From NCBI GenBank assembly GCA_013399305.1, contig VXAI01000138.1, positions 1,242,970 to 1,306,969 of the forward strand: a DNA stretch of 64,000 nucleotides, given 5' to 3'. Positions within the stretch are counted from its first letter, which is position 1. Each line of letters begins with the position of its first letter. Positions 47,877 through 56,600 of the stretch are shown here, one piece after another. The stretch is from Rostratula benghalensis. Lineage: Eukaryota > Chordata > Aves > Charadriiformes > Rostratulidae. The translations under genes were made by a program, and so were the position numbers. The notes beneath the pieces were generated by a model. That model ran no database searches, had not been told where the DNA came from, and was given only the letters and a program-made list of their open reading frames with translations.

Positions 47877-49437
47877 AAGGAAGAAAGAATAAAATTAATA
47901 GAAAAAAAGGCTTTCAAAAGAAGAGGTGACACGGTGTTAACGGGAGTCAGCATTAAAAGAGGAAAAATTAAAAACAAAAACAAAACAATAACCTGTTGTT
48001 TTGCTAGTATCAACAGGATAGAAAATGCAGACTCATGTATGTACAGAACTCATCGTCTCCTGAGCTGGCCCCGGGGTGTCACAGCACAACCTTTATTGGC
48101 TCTAGGGCTCCTCAGGGGCTTTTTTGGAGTTTGGGGTCCCCCCAAGACCTTTCCCACAGCCAGTGACCCGTGTTTGGCTGTGAAAGGAGCACGGGAGCTG
48201 CTCTGAGCTGGCAGTGCCGGGACATTTGCCAACCCAGCAAAACCCAAACCCAGCGCCTTCCCAACCTTTCTACGGAAAAGAAATGGGGTTTTTTTTCCTT
48301 GCCTTTTCCCCCCACCCCAACCCCGTCAGCAGGGGCGAGCTCCCCCTTCAAACGCAAGCCACAGGGCCAGGTACCAGCAGAAAAGGAAAAGGCTCAGGTT
48401 CTGAATACCGTCTTCGAAGTTATCAAAAGCCACTTTCCTCATGATTTCCCGCGCCATGGGGGTCGGTGGCGTGTACCCGATGACAAAATTCACCAGGACA
48501 GAGGTGTCCAGGCTGCCCAGGTTGGTGTTGGCCACCGCCTCGTATTTCCTGTGCGGATGCATCATGCTCATCAGAATCAGCCAAAACAAGAAAAAGAGTG
48601 GGAAAAGGACCTCCTGTGCAAAGAAAGGAAGAAAGAGGAAAACTTCAGAGGGCAGCCCTAGAAACAAAAACTCCCCAAAGTTTACCTTAGTTACACAAAG
48701 CTTACAAGGAGGGACCGTGAGTTTCGTTACTTGGAGGTAAAGTTCCCTGAATGTTTTCAGCCCAGCAGTGATTTTAATGCCAAATCCCCCTCTGGCACTG
48801 AAGCAGGATTTTAATCACATGCATTGGTAACTGAAGAAGCCATTTTAAGTTACAAAAGGGTAATTCTACAGGCTTTAAATATGAGCAAACTTAGGCTATT
48901 TGGAAAGCAGCAAACCATCAGCCATGGAACAAGTCCAGCCAAGCTTTGCACTGCCTCTTCTTCACCTCTAAATCCACCTTAAACTGTCACAACACAGCAC
49001 CTACGCGCAGGGCTAACCTGCCAGAAAAGATGAAGAAAAATAATAATAATAAAAAAAAAATCTTTTGGTGGGGTGTAATCCTGCTTTACTGCTCCGATAA
49101 AAATGCACTAAGATCCCAATATTAACTCCAGCGAATTTCCTGGTTAAAGCCTCACACATTAGGATACTGGTCTCAACCGAAGGATCACAAAACACCTGAA
49201 AAAGCCTATTACGACCCCAAATTCAGAGCAGCCCTTGCAGCTTCGGCAGTGTTGTGCTGAAAGGGAGCTCTGCCCCCGGCTCCGGTCCCACCGAGGCACA
49301 GGAGGAGGGCAGGAAAGGAGCGCTGCCCGTACCTGAACACTGCTTTTCTTAGTCCTGCACTTGATGAGACAGTTCTTGAACAAGAGAGCCCGGGTCTGCC
49401 TCCACACTCCGGCTGCTCTCGGCGTTGCTGGAGCCAT
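21148..49437 (-). CDS. ABCA5: ABCA5, ATP-binding cassette subfamily A member 5 (complete, 38 coding exons, 1,648 residues)
   Basis: Full ABC transporter known from late endosomes and lysosomes and linked to cholesterol and sphingolipid handling. Coding exons: 2 49333-49437, 3 48409-48613, 4 46810-46968, 5 46493-46590, 6 44929-45158, 7 43266-43407, 8 42334-42522, 9 41546-41693, 10 40577-40745, 11 38954-39012, 12 38302-38412, 13 37792-37967, 14 37259-37378, 15 35688-35826, 16 35431-35521, 17 35085-35224, 18 33505-33624, 19 32318-32519, 20 31904-32073, 21 30969-31102, 22 30233-30370, 23 29586-29699, 24 29080-29250, 25 28030-28143, 26 27635-27772, 27 27020-27094, 28 26376-26467, 29 25699-25825, 30 25501-25618, 31 25267-25358, 32 24939-25114, 33 24354-24429, 34 24169-24263, 35 23645-23764, 36 23283-23432, 37 22266-22345, 38 21953-22008, 39 21148-21255. 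All introns are GT-AG and phases join to one open frame. The C-terminus [17 protein letters not shown] is diagnostic; human ABCA5 has 1,642 residues. The start has a strong context (AAC ATG G). Confidence 0.97.
26376..32519 (-). CDS. ABCA5: ABCA5 exons 19-28: second transmembrane domain
   Basis: Encodes residues 801-1250 approximately. Exon 19 carries the linker with [16 protein letters not shown] and [15 protein letters not shown]. Exon 20 has the first helix of the half ([20 protein letters not shown]); exons 20-22 form the second large loop ([36 protein letters not shown]). Exons 23-26 carry the membrane helices ([74 protein letters not shown]). Exons 27 and 28 encode the last helix region and the cytosolic exit (NPLD-type segment [29 protein letters not shown]). 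The assembly gap lies in intron 21. Confidence 0.94.
30431..30490. other. Assembly gap (60 N)
   Basis: Run of N in ABCA5 intron 21, about 60 nt upstream (in gene direction) of exon 22. It does not interrupt coding sequence. Its true length is unknown; nearby sequence contains a CR1 fragment with a 21-bp triplication, which may explain the assembly trouble. Confidence 0.98.
30730..30930 (+). mobile_element. CR1 LINE, 5'-truncated 3' end
   Basis: Matches the end of avian CR1: GAGAGGTGGTGGAGTCTCC, the GGACCTGCTCTGGGT-type stretch, and the 3' terminus ATTCTATGATTCCATGA. Lies in ABCA5 intron 21, antisense to the gene. The first 21 bp are present three times in tandem (30,730-30,792). Confidence 0.85.
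33505..39012 (-). CDS. ABCA5: ABCA5 exons 11-18: first nucleotide-binding domain
   Basis: Encodes residues 482-801 approximately. The short exon 11 (38,954-39,012) encodes [19 protein letters not shown] and is easily missed. Canonical motifs follow: Walker A GHSGTGKT (517-524), Q-loop [10 protein letters not shown], signature LSGGQKRRL (618-626), Walker [14 protein letters not shown] (638-650) and H-loop STHFMDEAD with histidine kept. All catalytic residues are present, unlike the neighbouring ABCA8-like NBD1. Exon 12 begins after GAGCAG, so the two AGs form a possible NAGNAG acceptor. Exon 13 follows a long tandem-repeat pyrimidine tract. Confidence 0.95.
33625..35084 (-). other. ABCA5: ABCA5 intron 17
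   Basis: About 1.46 kb intron between exons 17 and 18. No transposon was recognised; open frames on either strand look like chance. Short AT-repeat sequence occurs near 34,035-34,050. Confidence 0.6.
36371..37002 (+). mobile_element. CR1 LINE, 5'-truncated 3' end
   Basis: Encodes the CR1 ORF2 C-terminal region in one mostly open frame ([32 protein letters not shown]), then the non-coding tail ending CTGATTCTGTGA. Lies in ABCA5 intron 14, antisense to the gene. Truncated at the 5' end, which is normal for CR1, so it cannot move by itself. Confidence 0.88.
37982..38119 (+). repeat. Tandem repeat GCAGGGG + about 10 A, seven units
   Basis: Units of 14-17 bp with GCAG cores near 37,998, 38,012, 38,028, 38,045, 38,061, 38,078 and 38,095. 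On the minus (gene) strand it is a pyrimidine-rich tract that ends 14 nt before ABCA5 coding exon 13, so it forms the polypyrimidine tract of that 3' splice site. Confidence 0.92.
39013..40576 (-). other. ABCA5: ABCA5 intron 10
   Basis: About 1.56 kb intron before the short exon 11. No recognisable repeat or exon was found, and no open frame with family similarity. Confidence 0.6.
40577..49437 (-). CDS. ABCA5: ABCA5 exons 2-10: N-terminus and first transmembrane domain
   Basis: Encodes residues 1-482. The first exon gives [19 protein letters not shown], exon 3 the first helix ([19 protein letters not shown]) and exons 3-5 the large loop, which includes [16 protein letters not shown] and CIDAAIIQ. 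Exons 6-9 hold the remaining helices of the first half ([75 protein letters not shown]). Exon 10 ([20 protein letters not shown]) leads into NBD1. Exon 5 uses the acceptor CTGCAG; another AG 4 nt downstream would shift the frame. Confidence 0.95.
41745..42262 (+). mobile_element. CR1 LINE, 5'-truncated 3' end with TA-repeat tail
   Basis: Diverged CR1 tail (CTGGAGAAGAGAAGGCTCC, GGTCCCTTCCAACTCTAACC, CCCTATGATT) ending in a T run and a TA dinucleotide repeat (42,240-42,262). Lies in ABCA5 intron 8, antisense to the gene. An 18-bp segment (GGGACTCTTTGTCTGGAA) is duplicated in tandem near 41,936-41,970. Confidence 0.85.
43186..43239 (+). repeat. Pentanucleotide microsatellite (GGATG)n, about 11 copies
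   Basis: Near-perfect repeat in ABCA5 intron 7, only 26 nt from the exon 7 splice donor (exon edge 43,266). The transcript carries it as (CAUCC)n. Confidence 0.95.
44018..44080. repeat. AT-rich simple repeat
   Basis: TATATA-type sequence with interruptions, in ABCA5 intron 6. Confidence 0.7.
45295..45970 (+). mobile_element. CR1 LINE, 5'-truncated 3' end
   Basis: Encodes CR1 ORF2 C-terminal sequence ([19 protein letters not shown]) and the standard tail through GGTCCCTTCCAGCCCCAGAG to CATTCTGTGA. Lies in ABCA5 intron 5, antisense to the gene. Confidence 0.88.
47085..47425. repeat. AT-rich simple sequence split by a CR1 fragment
   Basis: TATATA-like sequence on both sides of the inverted CR1 piece (47,167-47,303), in ABCA5 intron 3. 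Confidence 0.7.
47167..47303 (-). mobile_element. CR1 LINE 3' end fragment, inverted
   Basis: Starts TATCACAGAATAACGATATG on the plus strand, the reverse complement of a CR1 3' terminus, and continues with the tail (GACCTCTGGAGGTCACCTCC). It is the only CR1 piece in sense orientation to ABCA5 (intron 3), and it sits inside AT-rich simple sequence. Confidence 0.85.
47846..47874 (+). repeat. Run of 29 A
   Basis: Homopolymer run in ABCA5 intron 3; poly(U) in the transcript. Confidence 0.9.
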
Positions 49438-50887
49438 GTTTCAAGGCTAATCTGTTTAAGGAAAACAAACCAACCAAAAGAAAAAGCAGAAACAGATAAA
49501 CAACAACAACAACAACAAAATTCAAATCCATCTGAAATGGCAAAATAATTTAAAAAGCAAAAGCCGGGCAGTCGCAGCATTCACTTTGTATTTTCATATA
49601 TGTTTTTGATTTTCAATTTTCCCTATTTTTACTGCCTTATAGTATAGGTGCCAGATGGCACGAAGCAATTGTCAGTCCTCACCTCCAAGGAGAGCTGGGG
49701 ACAGTGGCTGGGCGATGCTCTGGGACATCACCTGAGCCACCCACCACCCCAGGGTGGGATCAGCTCTACACCAGCTCACAACACTGGGGCTGCCCTGGGC
49801 TTTTTCTCATAGAAATCACATATAAATCAGATCCAAAAGCAGAGCCCCGCCACAGGAGCCCAGGGCAAGGCAGCCAGAGCCACGCAGCCGAAACCAAGAG
49901 CCATCTCACCCCAGGCAACCCCTTCGATTTACTGGAGCAGCCCCCTCCCCATTCTGGAGGGGATCCAGTACTACTTATTTTCCCAATTTACCTTTTCACC
50001 ACAGTAGTGCTGAACTTTTTGGGGGGAAAAGAAAAAAAGATATGGAAAATACTCTTGCAGAAGGCAGCACCCCATTCCCTCAGGACGTACCTGGTGAGGG
50101 ACAGCAGGCTGGGGGACCCCCAGATCTTTATCCCCAGTTTTGCCACCACCTTGCTGCCCGAGGTGCACGGTCAGGGCTCAGTCTCCATCTCTCTCTTTCC
50201 TCACCTGGGAAAGTGGAAACAGAGCCCTGAGCTGCTCAGCAGAGACAGCACCAGACCCAGCACAGGTCTGTGTGCCACCACCCCCTCCAGCTCCGGCCAC
50301 CTCCAGCCATGCCCACAACACCCCCAGCCGAGTCACGTCTCAACGTTCCAGCCAAAACAGGGTGCATTTGGAGAATTTATCCACGTTCCAGGTTTTGCAG
50401 CTCCCGATGCTCATCCTGCTCTGCGGCAGGACCCGGCTGCCCCCTTATCTGGTGGACGGCACACGGCGCCAGCTTCCTCCCCGGGCTGCATTTTAACATG
50501 GAAACCTATTTTTGGAGCGCAGAGATCATTTCACTGGAGCAAGGCACGGGGTGGCTCAGATGGCAGCAGCGCCGGCGCGGAGCACGGAGAACTTCAAAGG
50601 GGCAAAACGCTCGGGGAGAGGCGGCGCGGTGGGAGCCCGCGTTCCCCGGGGCGTGGGAGGGAAAAAAACACCCGTGAGCAGCTGAACCCACCACTTGCAC
50701 CCTCCTTCCACGGGTGTCAGGGTCCCCCGGGGGCACGGACCCCTCCCTGGGTGCAAGCAGCACCAGGGCAGGGGGACATGGCCCCATGTCACCGCAGGCA
50801 AAGCCTTGGGAGGAGATGCCACCCACAGCCTGGAGGGCTTCCTGTGAAAAGCCCATTGAAGCTGCTCCAAAAATAAAGCAAAATATT

Positions 50888-50908
50888 CCCCCCCCCCCCC
50901 CCCCCCCC
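50888..50908 (+). repeat. Run of 21 C
   Basis: Homopolymer in ABCA5 intron 1; the transcript strand carries poly(G), a potential quadruplex former. Confidence 0.9.
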
Positions 50909-52296
50909 GGCCTTTGATTAAAAAGCAAAAACAAAGCCACAAAATGCTTAGCAACTAACTCTTGCAGGGGGAGGGGGGAAGGGCAGACGACTCCTGGGGA
51001 TATCTTGGAGCCAGAACTGCTTCAAAACGACAGCCGGGTGTTTGGAAAACAACCACCAGCCGCAGGGACTGCTCACAGGTCGTAAAAACCACCCCAGTGC
51101 CCCCCTCCCCGCTCCCCCAGCACGGCCTGGGAACTGCTCAGGCTCCGCTATTTGCTTCCAGGAGCACGTTCCAAGAGCACTCAGAAGAGGAGATGCTCCA
51201 CCGAGGGGTCCCTGCGGAATTCCACACTCAAGCAGCAACCCCTTCCCTCCGCCAGCCTCCTCGGTTTAATGGAAATCCAGAAAACTGGCAGAGCTGATTT
51301 CAGCAGGCTCGACCACTAATGCCACTTACTGCTTCTTTAATTATTTTCTGTCCAGTTATAAAATAAACACCAGCAGTAACGCTTCCAGGTCTGCACTCCC
51401 TGCTTCCATTTACATCACCCGGGTTGGAGGAGGGGTCATTTCAAGAATGTTAGTTAATTTCTTGGTATTAATTACACCTGCCACCTCCACATGAGCTGAT
51501 GGAGCTACACACCACCATGACACACCATTAAGAACGCTGAAGAAGCATTACTTGAATGGTGAAAAAAAAAATATTAAAAAAAAAAATATGTATCTGGGCA
51601 AAAAAATACCCCAAACCCTCCTGGGAACTCCAGATGAGGAAAATGAACACATAGGCTGAGAAGAAGCAGCAGCAGCCAAGACATTTATTTGAATAATACC
51701 AGCCAAAATGCAAATACTCTTAACCTACGAACGTCCCCCACCGTTTAGACCCTTCCTTATGATCTCGCACCGACAGAAGGGGCTGAATCACTTCTGGGCA
51801 TCTCCATTAAAGTAACCTCAAGGAAAGTGCTGGTTTTGTGTTTAATTCCACACCGGAGATGCCAGCACTGTTTCCAGGGGGGGGAAACCCACCAGGCGAC
51901 CCTGAAGGTTTCCCTCACAGCCCCGGGCACCAGCCTGACAACATTCTCTAAGGGTCACCCTGTGGGATTTCGTCACCTTTCCCTTGGGTTTTAAGCTCAA
52001 AAACCCCCACAACCTTAAACAAAACCAGGCGGGGTGAGCCTCAGCTCAACGAGCTTGAAGGAAAAAAAAAAAACAAACCACAAAAAACAAACCAACCCCA
52101 ACCCAACACCTGCAGCAAGATTTAAAAAATGCGATTATCGATTTTACTGCAAGACAACGACAGCCTCAATGATACTTAAGAAAAACTCTCACGTGCTTAT
52201 TACGGGTCCTAAATTACTGAAGCCAAATAATTCATTTATGCATTTCAAAAAAAAAAAAAATTAATGTGCTGCCCACCACCCTCTGCAGGCAGACAG

Positions 52297-52315
52297 ACAC
52301 ACACACACACACACA
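52297..52315 (+). repeat. Dinucleotide (AC)n repeat
   Basis: Short AC microsatellite at the edge of the ABCA5 CpG island. Confidence 0.85.
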
Positions 52316-52329
52316 CCCTGCTCAGCCTT

Positions 52330-53010
52330 ATTTACCCGCAGGATAACGCGGGATCTCCTGGCCGGGCCGGAGCGGGCTGTTTCCCGCACAGCCCCCGCTC
52401 CCCCCATCCCCAGAATCCCGCACCATCCCCGCACTCCGCGGCATTCCCGCTCCCCCTTATCCCCGCATCCCCTCTGTCCTCCCGCATCCCTCCCCATCGC
52501 TCCCCGGGGACCACTAACTACAGACGGGGGGGGAAGAAGACGGACAGGGACCCCCTTTCGGCTTCCATTCCTTCCTCTTTCTCCGCCCTCCCCTTCCCCC
52601 TCCAACCCCTCCAAATACCGCTTTCTCACCATTTTTCCGCCCAGAGACGAAACCCCAATAAATCCGTAACGAACCAACTCGTGACGCGCACCGCCAGGTA
52701 CGGCACAACTCCTCCTCTTCCTCCCCGTTACCGTCCCCTTCCCGTCGCACACACCTCGGGAGGGGGGGCACGCACAAGGGACATTCCCTCCGCTGCGGCA
52801 GCCGCTCCCCGCCTCCCCCCGCCGCCGCCCCGGCCCCGCACTCACCGGCCCCGCACTCACCGGCCCCGCTGGGCTCGGCCGGGCCCGGCGCGGGGGGACG
52901 CGGGGCCGGGCTGCGCCGCCGCCACCCCCCGCCCCGGGGCGGAGCGGGAGCTGCTCAGTGGCACCCCCCCACCCGCCGATCATCACCGCCGTCACCGGGC
53001 GGGGCCGCAG
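52330..53010. promoter_or_regulatory. ABCA5: CpG island, ABCA5 promoter
   Basis: Dense CpG and GC-rich sequence, including GC boxes of the Sp1 type (CCCCGCCCCGGGGCGG around 52,927-52,942), surrounds the candidate first exon. Large overlapping open frames on both strands here (about 325-330 codons) come from the lack of AT-rich stop codons and are not called as genes. Confidence 0.75.
52847..52940 (-). other. ABCA5: ABCA5 non-coding first exon (candidate) with tandem donors
   Basis: On the minus strand two perfect GTGAGT donors occur 15 nt apart, at exon ends 52,861 and 52,847, because the 15-bp unit at 52,832-52,846 is repeated at 52,847-52,861. Sequence just upstream is very GC-rich with a GC box near 52,930-52,940. 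The start codon is in exon 2, so donor choice alters only the 5' UTR. The transcription start is not defined from sequence. Confidence 0.6.
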
Positions 53011-53035
53011 CGACGGGAACCCCCCCCCCACTCCC

Positions 53036-53610
53036 GGGGACCCACCATTCCCATGGACCCCCACTGCTGGGGACCCACCATTCCCATGGACCCCCACTGC
53101 TGGGGACCCACCATTCCCACGGACCCCCCCCACTCCCGGGGGCCCACCATTCCCATGCACCCTCCATCCCGAGAGCCCCCTAAGGACACACACACCCCCA
53201 CCCCGTCCCGGGAAACCAACATTTCCGGGGAGCCCCATTTTCTGGGGACCCCTTAAGCCTGATGACCCCCTCTCACCCCCGAGAAGTCCCTGTTTTCAGG
53301 TACCCCCTCATCCCGGGGAACCCCCCCTCTCGGGGACCCACCATTCCCAGGGACCTCCCATCCTGAGCACCCTATTTCTAGGGACACCTCATCCTGAGGA
53401 CTCCCTCCCACTCCTGGGGACCCACTACTCACAGGGATGCCCGACTCCTGAGGATCCACTGCTGAGGACCCCCCATTTCTAGGGACCCCCCCACTTCTGA
53501 ATACACCCCCCCCTTTTCCTGAGGGCACCCCCTTCCCCCCAAACTCCTGGGTACCCCTCATTCCCAGTGACCCCACACACTCCCAGGGACACCCCACCAT
53601 CCCACCCCTC
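53036..53610 (+). repeat. C-rich minisatellite, 33-bp unit, degenerate
   Basis: Unit contains GACCCACCATTCCCA, seen at about 53,038, 53,071, 53,104 and 53,138 (33-35 bp spacing), then increasingly diverged copies such as those near 53,337 and 53,422. It lies just upstream of the ABCA5 CpG island and keeps several frames open without encoding a recognisable protein. Confidence 0.85.
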
Positions 53611-56600
53611 TCTCAGAGGAGGCAAAGGCTCGGAAGCAGGAGGTGCCTGGAGACATCCAGCAGTAGGGTTCCTGCCCCCACCCAGGTCACCACCATTTTA
53701 TTGTGTCACCCCAAATGTAATTAAAGTGTTGAAAAACCTGCCTTGAATACAACTGCTGATTCCTCCCCATTTACGAGTTGGGTCCCTACCTCGAGCTGGC
53801 TGCTCCCTGGGTGATGTTTCCCACCCAGTTATTCCCCCTCTGGTGGGTCTTCCCATCCCCCTCCCCTGCAGATTGGTCCCCTGCCTCGGTCCATGCCCAG
53901 CCTTTAAGGTCCCTTCCAACCCGAACCATCCCGTGGTTCCACGAGAAGAACCGCTCCACGGAGCGGATGCAGGAAAGCATCCATTTTATTCCCAGAAGCC
54001 AGAAATAATAATGATAATACTAAAAAGGAAACATCATTTCTACTGCAAATCATAGATGTTCTCACCCAGCTCCTCCTGCAACCAAACCGGTGGCTCAGAT
54101 CCTCCGAGGTCACACTCCTCTCGAAGCCCAGGGCTTCCTGCCCCCTGCCAGTTTCCCGGCTGCTGAGGGTCTGCATCCAGGAGCTGCTCTTCCCTTTCCC
54201 CGAGGGATGGTTATTAGAGACTGTGCTGGGCAAACCAAACCACAGGCCAAAAACCCAGTTCCTCATCGTGCCCCTGCTTCTACCCAGAGACAGCATTTCC
54301 TGAGAGCCCAGCACTTCAGCGGAGAAAAAAACCTCAGTCGTGGGCTTGTGCTTTCCTCATTTCAGTGAGTTCTGGTAGGCTGTGAGGGAGCACCGTGGCA
54401 TGGGCCATCACCATCCCCGCTTCCCAGCTTGCTCCACCTGCTCTGGCTTCATCTGGATCCAAACAAAATAAAGTGTTTTTTTTTTTTTAAAAAAAAAAAA
54501 AAGAAAGAAAGGTGTTGGGGGTCTTGTTGTTGTTTATTAGGCCTAATTCATCAGAGGAGTTGCCACCAAGAGTTAAATTAATTCTCAGAAACCAGGTAGC
54601 TTTGTCTGTAAGCAATTATTCCACCCTCTGGAGCAGAGGCAATGGCTTATAGGGAGACAGAACAGGCTTTACAGAGGAGGTTTGCTCCACATTGACTGGA
54701 AATGACAAGTTTGCACCAATAAACCTGTGTATGGATGACCCATTTGCATCATCCAACAGCAGAGCCCAGACTCTGCCAGGGAAGCCCTTTGACAGTAATT
54801 CTGAGCCCCTAATTTAGAGACCTGGCTCTTTCTGTGCTGGAAGGGGACTAAAATAAGCCGTGCAAAACCCAACAACTTCCTCCAGCGTTAACTGCCCAAC
54901 GTCTGCAGCTGCACCCAGTGGAGGAGGGTGCTCTGCCACCACCAACACCCTTTTGCCACCCAAAACCTCCCCCAGCATCATGAGCAGGACACGATGACCA
55001 AGCACAGACCATCCCCACCAGCAATTAATTGGTGGGCAGAGAGGAAAGGGGGTTAGAGCCCCTGCTGAGAAGGGCAGCATTCTGCGCTTTGCTGAAGGGC
55101 TACGCAGAGCACAAGTTCTTTGGGAGTCAGATTTGTTTATGACAAGACCCAAGTTTTCCCCCGTGCCCTCATCCACCCCCTGCAACGCCCTTCAAACCGG
55201 CTCAAAGTAAAATTTCATGAAAGAAATTTCAATTTTGGCCTGAGAGCTGGCACAGAGAGCTTCAGCCCAGAATAGACTTCTAACTTGGAGCACAGAAACC
55301 TCCAAAACCCCCATGTTTTCTAACCGAAACACCAGGACACCTCACACCAGCAGCACCAAGGGCACGAGGATAATATATACATTGGAGGAGAGTATGGAAC
55401 ACTGCCTTTACAGCCATGTCAGTGCACACACGTATTCATTCTGGCCAGGAATGGCACATAATCCTCATTAAAAAAATGTAAGGTAATCACAATGCCTATT
55501 TTTAAATCAGCAGAGTTCAGAGGGGGCAAACATGCCCCAGCACTGATGGGGACAGGGCAGACAGCCTGTATTTTCCTGGCTCCGTGGTGGCAGCACCCCC
55601 TGCCCCCAGCCCAGCAAACCTTCTCCCACCACCAGCTGCGCTCCCTTCCCAGGGAATTTTGCTCTACAAATTATGAAATGTAATTTCCCATTTTAAAAAA
55701 GCGCCACACTGGCTGGCTTTGTACTACAGCCCACTCCAGACATACATGTCATCTAAAGAAAATTACCCTTCCTGCTGCCAGCCCAATAAAAATATCCCTT
55801 CAGAGGCTGCTACCTGTCCTTATTTAGCACTGCTTTTCTCAGAACATCACTTTGGGAGCTGCTCAACCTCATTCAGCCATGTTTGAGAACACTTTTGCAG
55901 TGAATTCCTCCTCCCTCTCCCTGGTGCCGTGAGGCATCAGCTTCTGACCCTCAGTATTTGGGCTTCTCCTCACCTTGCTCCCCCTGTACCAGGAGTGGTG
56001 TCCCACCACATCCCAGGCAGGGCAGGACACTGTGTGCCACTGCATCCATACCCAAAAAAGTCATCAGGCGCCGTCAGGCAGGGCTTTCGCACCCAGAGTC
56101 ATCGTGCAGGGGTCGGGGGGGAAGGCCCCCCCAGAGCAACGCAGGGCTCACAGCCACCTTCACCCCCAGCATCCAACCCCCCAACCCCCCCATGCTGGTG
56201 TTTACCCTCAGCCACCCAAATTTGTACCACGTTAAACAGGAGGGCAAAAGAGTACTGCAGGCTTTTGACAACCTCTTCAGATGTAGTCACAAAGAAAACT
56301 GGCTCCAGTAATTAACTCCAGATCATATTACCCTGGGAGCTACATAAATATAATAAAAGGTCTAACAAACCACCCCGACAGAACCACTCAGGCGCTGGTG
56401 GTTGCACACACCCAGCGACAGAGACCATGCCTGCCCCGTGCAGCTCAGAGGCAGCCCCAGTCTGGCAGCGAAGGGAAGCCCTCAGACCACCCCCCCAAGG
56501 ATGCTCAGACCCCTGTGGGACTGGGGACCCCCCTGCAGCCCCACTCCCGCAGAACCCCCGGGTGCAGGAGCACCTGCAGGCACAGGTCTGCATCCGGGGG

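Larger units (their letters stand above)
49452..52846 (-). other. ABCA5: ABCA5 intron 1
   Basis: Runs from the duplicated donor of exon 1 (52,846 or 52,861) to the acceptor of exon 2 (exon edge 49,451). Includes a small CpG-rich patch at about 50,560-50,660, a run of 21 C at 50,888-50,908 and a dinucleotide AC repeat at 52,297-52,315. A 390-codon open frame on the opposite strand (49,704-50,876) has no recognisable domain. Confidence 0.6.

Noticed and set aside
52261..53256. Overlapping open frames of 325-330 codons on both strands over the ABCA5 CpG island
   Set aside because: They sit in very GC-rich and minisatellite sequence where stop codons are rare, overlap each other on opposite strands and show no domain.
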